From: Sympetrum striolatum
Taxonomy: Eukaryota; Arthropoda; Insecta; Odonata; Libellulidae
DNA length: 64,000 nt
Direction of reading: 5' to 3'
Assembly: GCA_947579665.1 (NCBI GenBank)
Contig: OX388348.1
Span: 3,906,001 to 3,970,000, forward strand
Under the pieces are notes generated by a model. The model searched no databases. It was given only the letters and a program-made list of their open reading frames with translations, and was not told the DNA's origin. The translations under genes were made by a program, and so were the position numbers. Positions 59,736 to 64,000 of the stretch are shown here, piece by piece (positions within the stretch are counted from its first letter, which is position 1; the number at the start of each line of letters is the position of its first letter).

Positions 59736-62459
59736 TGAGTAATCGGAGTATGCTGTGAATTACTTAGAGATACTCTTGGCTAGTTATAAAGTTAAGCCTG
59801 CAGGTAATCAGGTGAGTATATTTGTGAGAAAATCATTAATTAATGTGTTATGCTTAATCTTTGATTAGCTCTCATGAAGCAATTTGGAAAGTATACAGTC
59901 TAGCAATCTCAGTAGGGGGAAGAAGCAACCATACGCTCAATCATCTTTGTTGGGACGAATTAATTTTCATGCACCCTTGTGAACTTTCCCTTTAAGTTAC
60001 AATTTAATCTATTTTATCTTTTGAGGGTAAAAATAACTTCCAAATTCGACAATCTTTCTTTGAACTTATGAAATTCAGTTTTCAGTCAGTATTGTTGATG
60101 AAACATGAGGTTAGCCTTATAGTGCTCAGAATAAGTAGAAAATATATATTTGATATAATATAATTATTTTAATGTATTTATTGTTAAATTTTATATAGAT
60201 ATCACTACAGAAATTTACTACTTAGCAAAATTTAAAGGTAATGATGAGATAGGATTTGATTGTTTTTATTACTGAATTAAATGAGTTTTTCAATGATTTG
60301 AGGAAAAATTCATTCATTATTTTCCTTAAAGAGTATAATTTGTTACAGAGCAAAAGGACATGTTACATTTGTGACTTATTGTTTAATTTTCACGATTTTG
60401 CTTTATAACATATTAATGAATGAATTAATGAAGCTTTTATGCAGTTTTCTTTTCAATGAAAAGTGAAAAATACACTTGGGATTTTTAAAACTTTGAATAA
60501 AGATGCGTGTTGATTAAGTCACAACTTTTGTAATAACTGAAGAAGAATATAATATCACATTAAACTCAAAATTATGAAAATCTTTTAATACAAGTAGTGC
60601 CTGATCACTTTACCTAATCTTTGTTATTACAAAAGTACTGTACAGAGGATATATTATTTGATTATATCATTCCATCACTGCTGTTTTTAAGTCTATATAG
60701 AAGGATTTTTAATGAAATTGTAGTCTTCCTTATTTAACTGCTCTTTTAGCTTGGGCGCTTTAAAAATTACATAGTATTTTTTTAGAACTCAGTGATACAT
60801 ATGTAATCATTTATCTTTAAATTGATTTTTAAAATTCCATCAGATTTGTTTTAAAGATACTTAGTGCTAGTTATGCTTAATTAACATGTAATATTTGAAT
60901 GTGAGTTGCAGGAATATCTATTCACAAATCAACCACGATTATTCATCTCATGCTCAGCCATAAAGTCTTCATGGAATTACGTTAACCAAAAATACGGACC
61001 AATATCTAAAGGTGTGCCTTGTCTAATTTTACCCTGCGATCTTCCTCTAATCTCTCATAGTAATATCTAATTTTCTTCTTTCTTGAGTCTAGGATTATTC
61101 AACTACCTGTGAATTTTAATTTTTGCATCTGTTAACTCTTTGTTTCATATTACATCTAGCAAGTGAACTTTTGAACTCTAATGAGAGATTTGATCCCACT
61201 ATTCCTTTAACTCTTACATTTGTAAAAATTATTTGCATTGGTTGTTAATATTTCCACTCTTGTCTAACCTTTTCCAGCCTCTATTACTGCTAACCTATCA
61301 ATATGGCTCCATTATCAATGAGTTAAAATCCTGAATAGGTTTATAATATTTGCTGATAATGAAGTTTTTGTAGAAGTGGTCTCACTGACCAAGATTTATT
61401 CAATACAGACATAATTATTATATGAAGTTACCGTAAAATAAGAATTCTTTTTATAAGATTGATATCCTATTTACTCTGCATACTTTTTGCTTGACATTGG
61501 AAACATATTTTTTACTCTGTCTCTTCTTCATTTATTCTCATACCATCCAACAAATATTCCTCTATCCTCCTCAAAAAACATTCTTTTCACATTCGAACAT
61601 TAATTTCAAAATCGAAATATTCAGCTTTAAGCATTTTTCACTATCCACGCTTCTGTCCAACATATGTATTCATGTACACATGGAACAACCTATATCATTA
61701 TCCTTTTATTTTCAATTTATTAATGGTTGACTTCCTAACTTATGCTACCAGCAATTTAAAATGCACTTTGATTATTACACATAATTAACTTAAAACTATA
61801 TGATTTTTACAATCTGCCTTACATTCTTTCATAGGCTTTAAAATAGAACAGTTTTAGCATTTTATTATTTATCTAGAATAACTGGCTTTCCTAAATACAG
61901 GGTAATAAATAACACATTTATTAATTACATTTATTGTCTTCATACATTAGCATTTCCTCCAAAATTCTATGCTTATCTTCAGATTTCATCTCTCTCAACA
62001 TTGTTATGTATTCTTAAAGCTAAAATCCTTTGACTAGCTCTTACATTAATACTCTTGCTGTCAAGTCCTCCATCTTATTACAATATTTTCATTCTTATTC
62101 AACTCCTATTTTTTTCTTTCATTACTTCATGTTTTACTTATTTCATCTCCTTCCAAAATAACTTCTTGTTTCTTTTAAAGTTGCTCTGGATCAATTTCAG
62201 TCAAATAATCCAATTTCTTTCATAATTTTCACTTGTTTTATGCATTAATGTCTTGCTGGAATTGGAAGAGTTTTAATAAATTATTTCTCTTAAATATACT
62301 TATTTTACAAGTATTTTAAAGCATGTATTTATTCTTCCCCTGAGTAGTAAATTGTTCTTAACTCTCTAGTCCATCTCCTAAACTACTTATATCATTACTA
62401 ATAACTGGGTAATCGTTTTAATGGGATGTATCCAAGAAACACTTTGTAATAGCATTTAA
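59736..62459. other. AT-rich DNA without gene
   Basis: Very AT-rich, with no coding frame above chance and no repeat ends recognised. Confidence 0.5.
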
Positions 62460-62469
62460 ACAAACTGAT

Positions 62470-64000
62470 CAACCTTTCCAAATATTGTATTTAGCTGCAA
62501 TTTGAAATAGTCGTGGTTGTGATTAAAAAGATGCATCTCCTAATTGCCTCCATCCAAAAATCACCCAGTGGTGACTTTGCACTGTATTGTGAGCAGTTGG
62601 AGAAAGGGTTATCCTTATTTCTTAGTTATAAGCTTAATATTGTGATATGTGGTGATTTAAATGTTGACATGCGTTACAATAGTATTAATGCTTTAACTGT
62701 AGATAATCTTTTAAAATCTATTGGCCTACATTGCACTAACTATGAACCTACAAGATATACCTCCTGCCTGGACAATATCATCACCAACTGTGGTAATCAG
62801 GACTACAATGTCAGTGTAGTCAATCCTGCCCTGTCAGTCCACTATGCCATTGAAATGTCTCTTTATTCTCCTGTTAAAATTAACTCTGTTGCAAAGGCAT
62901 GCTTGAAATAGAGAAGATCTATTAATAATGATGGTATTATCAAAATCAAAACTTTGTAATCAAAAATTGAATGGTTTAGAGCAGGGTTTCCCAAACTTTC
63001 TCTGCAATGGAACACTTCGCAAACCTGGAAAGTTTAACGGAACACTAAGCTTATTTTTAGGTAAGGTAATTCTACTTGTAAAATTTAAAAAAATCGTTTA
63101 ATTACAACTAATTATTTATTTGGTAATGATTTTTAAATATAAACTATAATATTATAAAACAAACTTGAATTATGAATAAATAAAACCTTTAATGACTTTT
63201 ATTCTCCAATTCTCCATTGAGACTCCAAATTGTCGCAGAACACCTATTCAGGTTCAGTGGAACACCGGTGTTCCGCGGAACATAGTTTGGGAAACCCTGG
63301 TTTAGAGAATTAATTTATGCTGATGGTAACTAGAATTTTTCTGTTTTCTTTTATACTTTCAAGTTTGCATTTGAACATTATTCTCCCAAATGCTTAGTTC
63401 ACTCTAACTCAAAGAAGCATTGTAATAGGTAATTGGTTTACTAACGTACTTGAATCCATAAGAAACCAAGTTATTGAATTGCACAATAATCTCAAGTCGG
63501 GCAATTAGTCTGTAAGAATACAATACAATATAATTAGGAAAGAGTACAGGGGTAAAATTATTCTTGCTAAGAGGAGTGCTAATATTGACTATAGTAATCA
63601 ATCAAATAACACTTTTAGGGCTGCTTGGAAGGTGATTAAAGGTGAACTTAATTCTGAGACAAAACTTCCCAGCCATTCATTGACTCCTGTTAATTTCAAC
63701 AAACACTTTACCACATCTGTTCAGGACATTTGCTCCAAATTTGATTTCAAACCTGTTATTGTTCTCAACAAGCTCTGTAACTTATTGTCGACCATTTAAA
63801 TGGACATGGGTCTCTCCTGCTGAGGTAATTAAAATTGTCCAGAAGTTTAGTAACTCTAGGAGCATTGATATCTTTGGCCTTTCAATTTTTTTTATTAAAC
63901 AGATCATTTGCCTCATCGCTGAACCTTTAGGGATTTGCATCAACACTTGTCTTCAATCTGGAACTTTTCCTGAGAAATTAAAGTACTCCAGGGTAGTACC
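62470..64000 (+). pseudogene. LINE with endonuclease and start of RT, runs off window
   Basis: 62513-62911 encodes the end of an APE-type endonuclease: SPSGDFALYCEQLEKGLSLF, CGDLNVDM and SCLDNIITNC. The terminal block is altered to LSVHYAI (normally SDHxAI). After a hAT MITE and stops, 63535-64000 continues with RKEYRGKIILAKRSANIDYS and FRAAWKVIKGELNSETKLPS. Then come NFNKHFTTSVQDI and the RT start DIFGLSIFFIKQI with QSGTFPEKLKYSRVV. Stops (for example after LLSTI) make it inactive. The RT core lies beyond the window. Confidence 0.85.
62982..63299. mobile_element. hAT MITE, 318 bp, perfect target duplication
   Basis: The ends CAGGGTTTCCCAAACT on both strands are flanked by the exact octamer gtttagag (62974-62981 and 63300-63307). 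Interior gttccgcgg/aacac motifs are Charlie-like. It inserted into the LINE, so it is younger than that copy. Confidence 0.95.

Overview
The window looks like arthropod, most likely insect, nuclear DNA. It is AT-rich, its genes are split by short GT-AG introns, and most of it consists of eukaryotic mobile elements (Helitron, hAT, Harbinger-like, Transib, Tc1/mariner-like, non-LTR retrotransposons, tRNA-derived SINEs). I cannot place it more precisely. No bacterial features (operons, CRISPR arrays, ribosome binding sites) are present.

Real genes. Two paralogous effector caspase genes lie head-to-tail on the minus strand. Gene 1 spans 10985-15566 and gene 2 spans 35736-40599. I assembled both from six coding exons each by matching splice sites and phases. 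They give 330 and 328 residues, with identical exon phases and two exons of identical length (179 and 124 bp). Gene 1 keeps all the catalytic and pocket motifs I checked. Gene 2 keeps the catalytic His and Cys, has Leu in place of the substrate-pocket Trp, and seems to need a GC donor. The other host gene is a beta-1,3-galactosyltransferase-like exon on the minus strand (24973-26060). It is interrupted by a short retroelement tail carrying an in-frame stop, and its 3' splice site has been hit by a Harbinger-like element. Its 5' half and upstream intron are duplicated at 1-2238.

Layout. 1-6.3 kb: duplicated galactosyltransferase pieces, an inverted-repeat DDE transposon and a Transib end. 7.3-9.5 kb: a hAT element. 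11-15.6 kb: caspase gene 1. 18-19.5 kb: a hairpin-ended repeat with 317-bp tandem units. 20.1 kb: a SINE. 20.6-22.8 kb: a Helitron helicase pseudogene. 23.5-24.3 kb: a LINE 3' end. 25-29.7 kb: the galactosyltransferase locus with the Harbinger-like insertion. 29.7-35.6 kb: a diverged Transib end, SINEs, a G-rich minisatellite and a hAT MITE. 35.7-40.6 kb: caspase gene 2. 41.9-48.9 kb: repeated Helitron-type units carrying a recurrent small exon-like segment. 48.9-52.3 kb: a Transib (RAG1-related) transposon. 52.5-54.9 kb: a 2.4-kb palindrome. 56.4-57.9 kb: an element with long inverted repeats and a TA target. 59-64 kb: LINE fragments and a hAT MITE in AT-rich DNA.

The caspases are the probable functional content: effector proteases of the apoptotic pathway that arose by local duplication. 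Most of the rest is transposon history, much of it datable by nesting and target-site duplications. The most distinctive items are the Transib element with RSS-heptamer-like ends, the Harbinger-like insertion whose target duplication coincides with a splice acceptor, and the repeated exon-like segment in the Helitron cluster.
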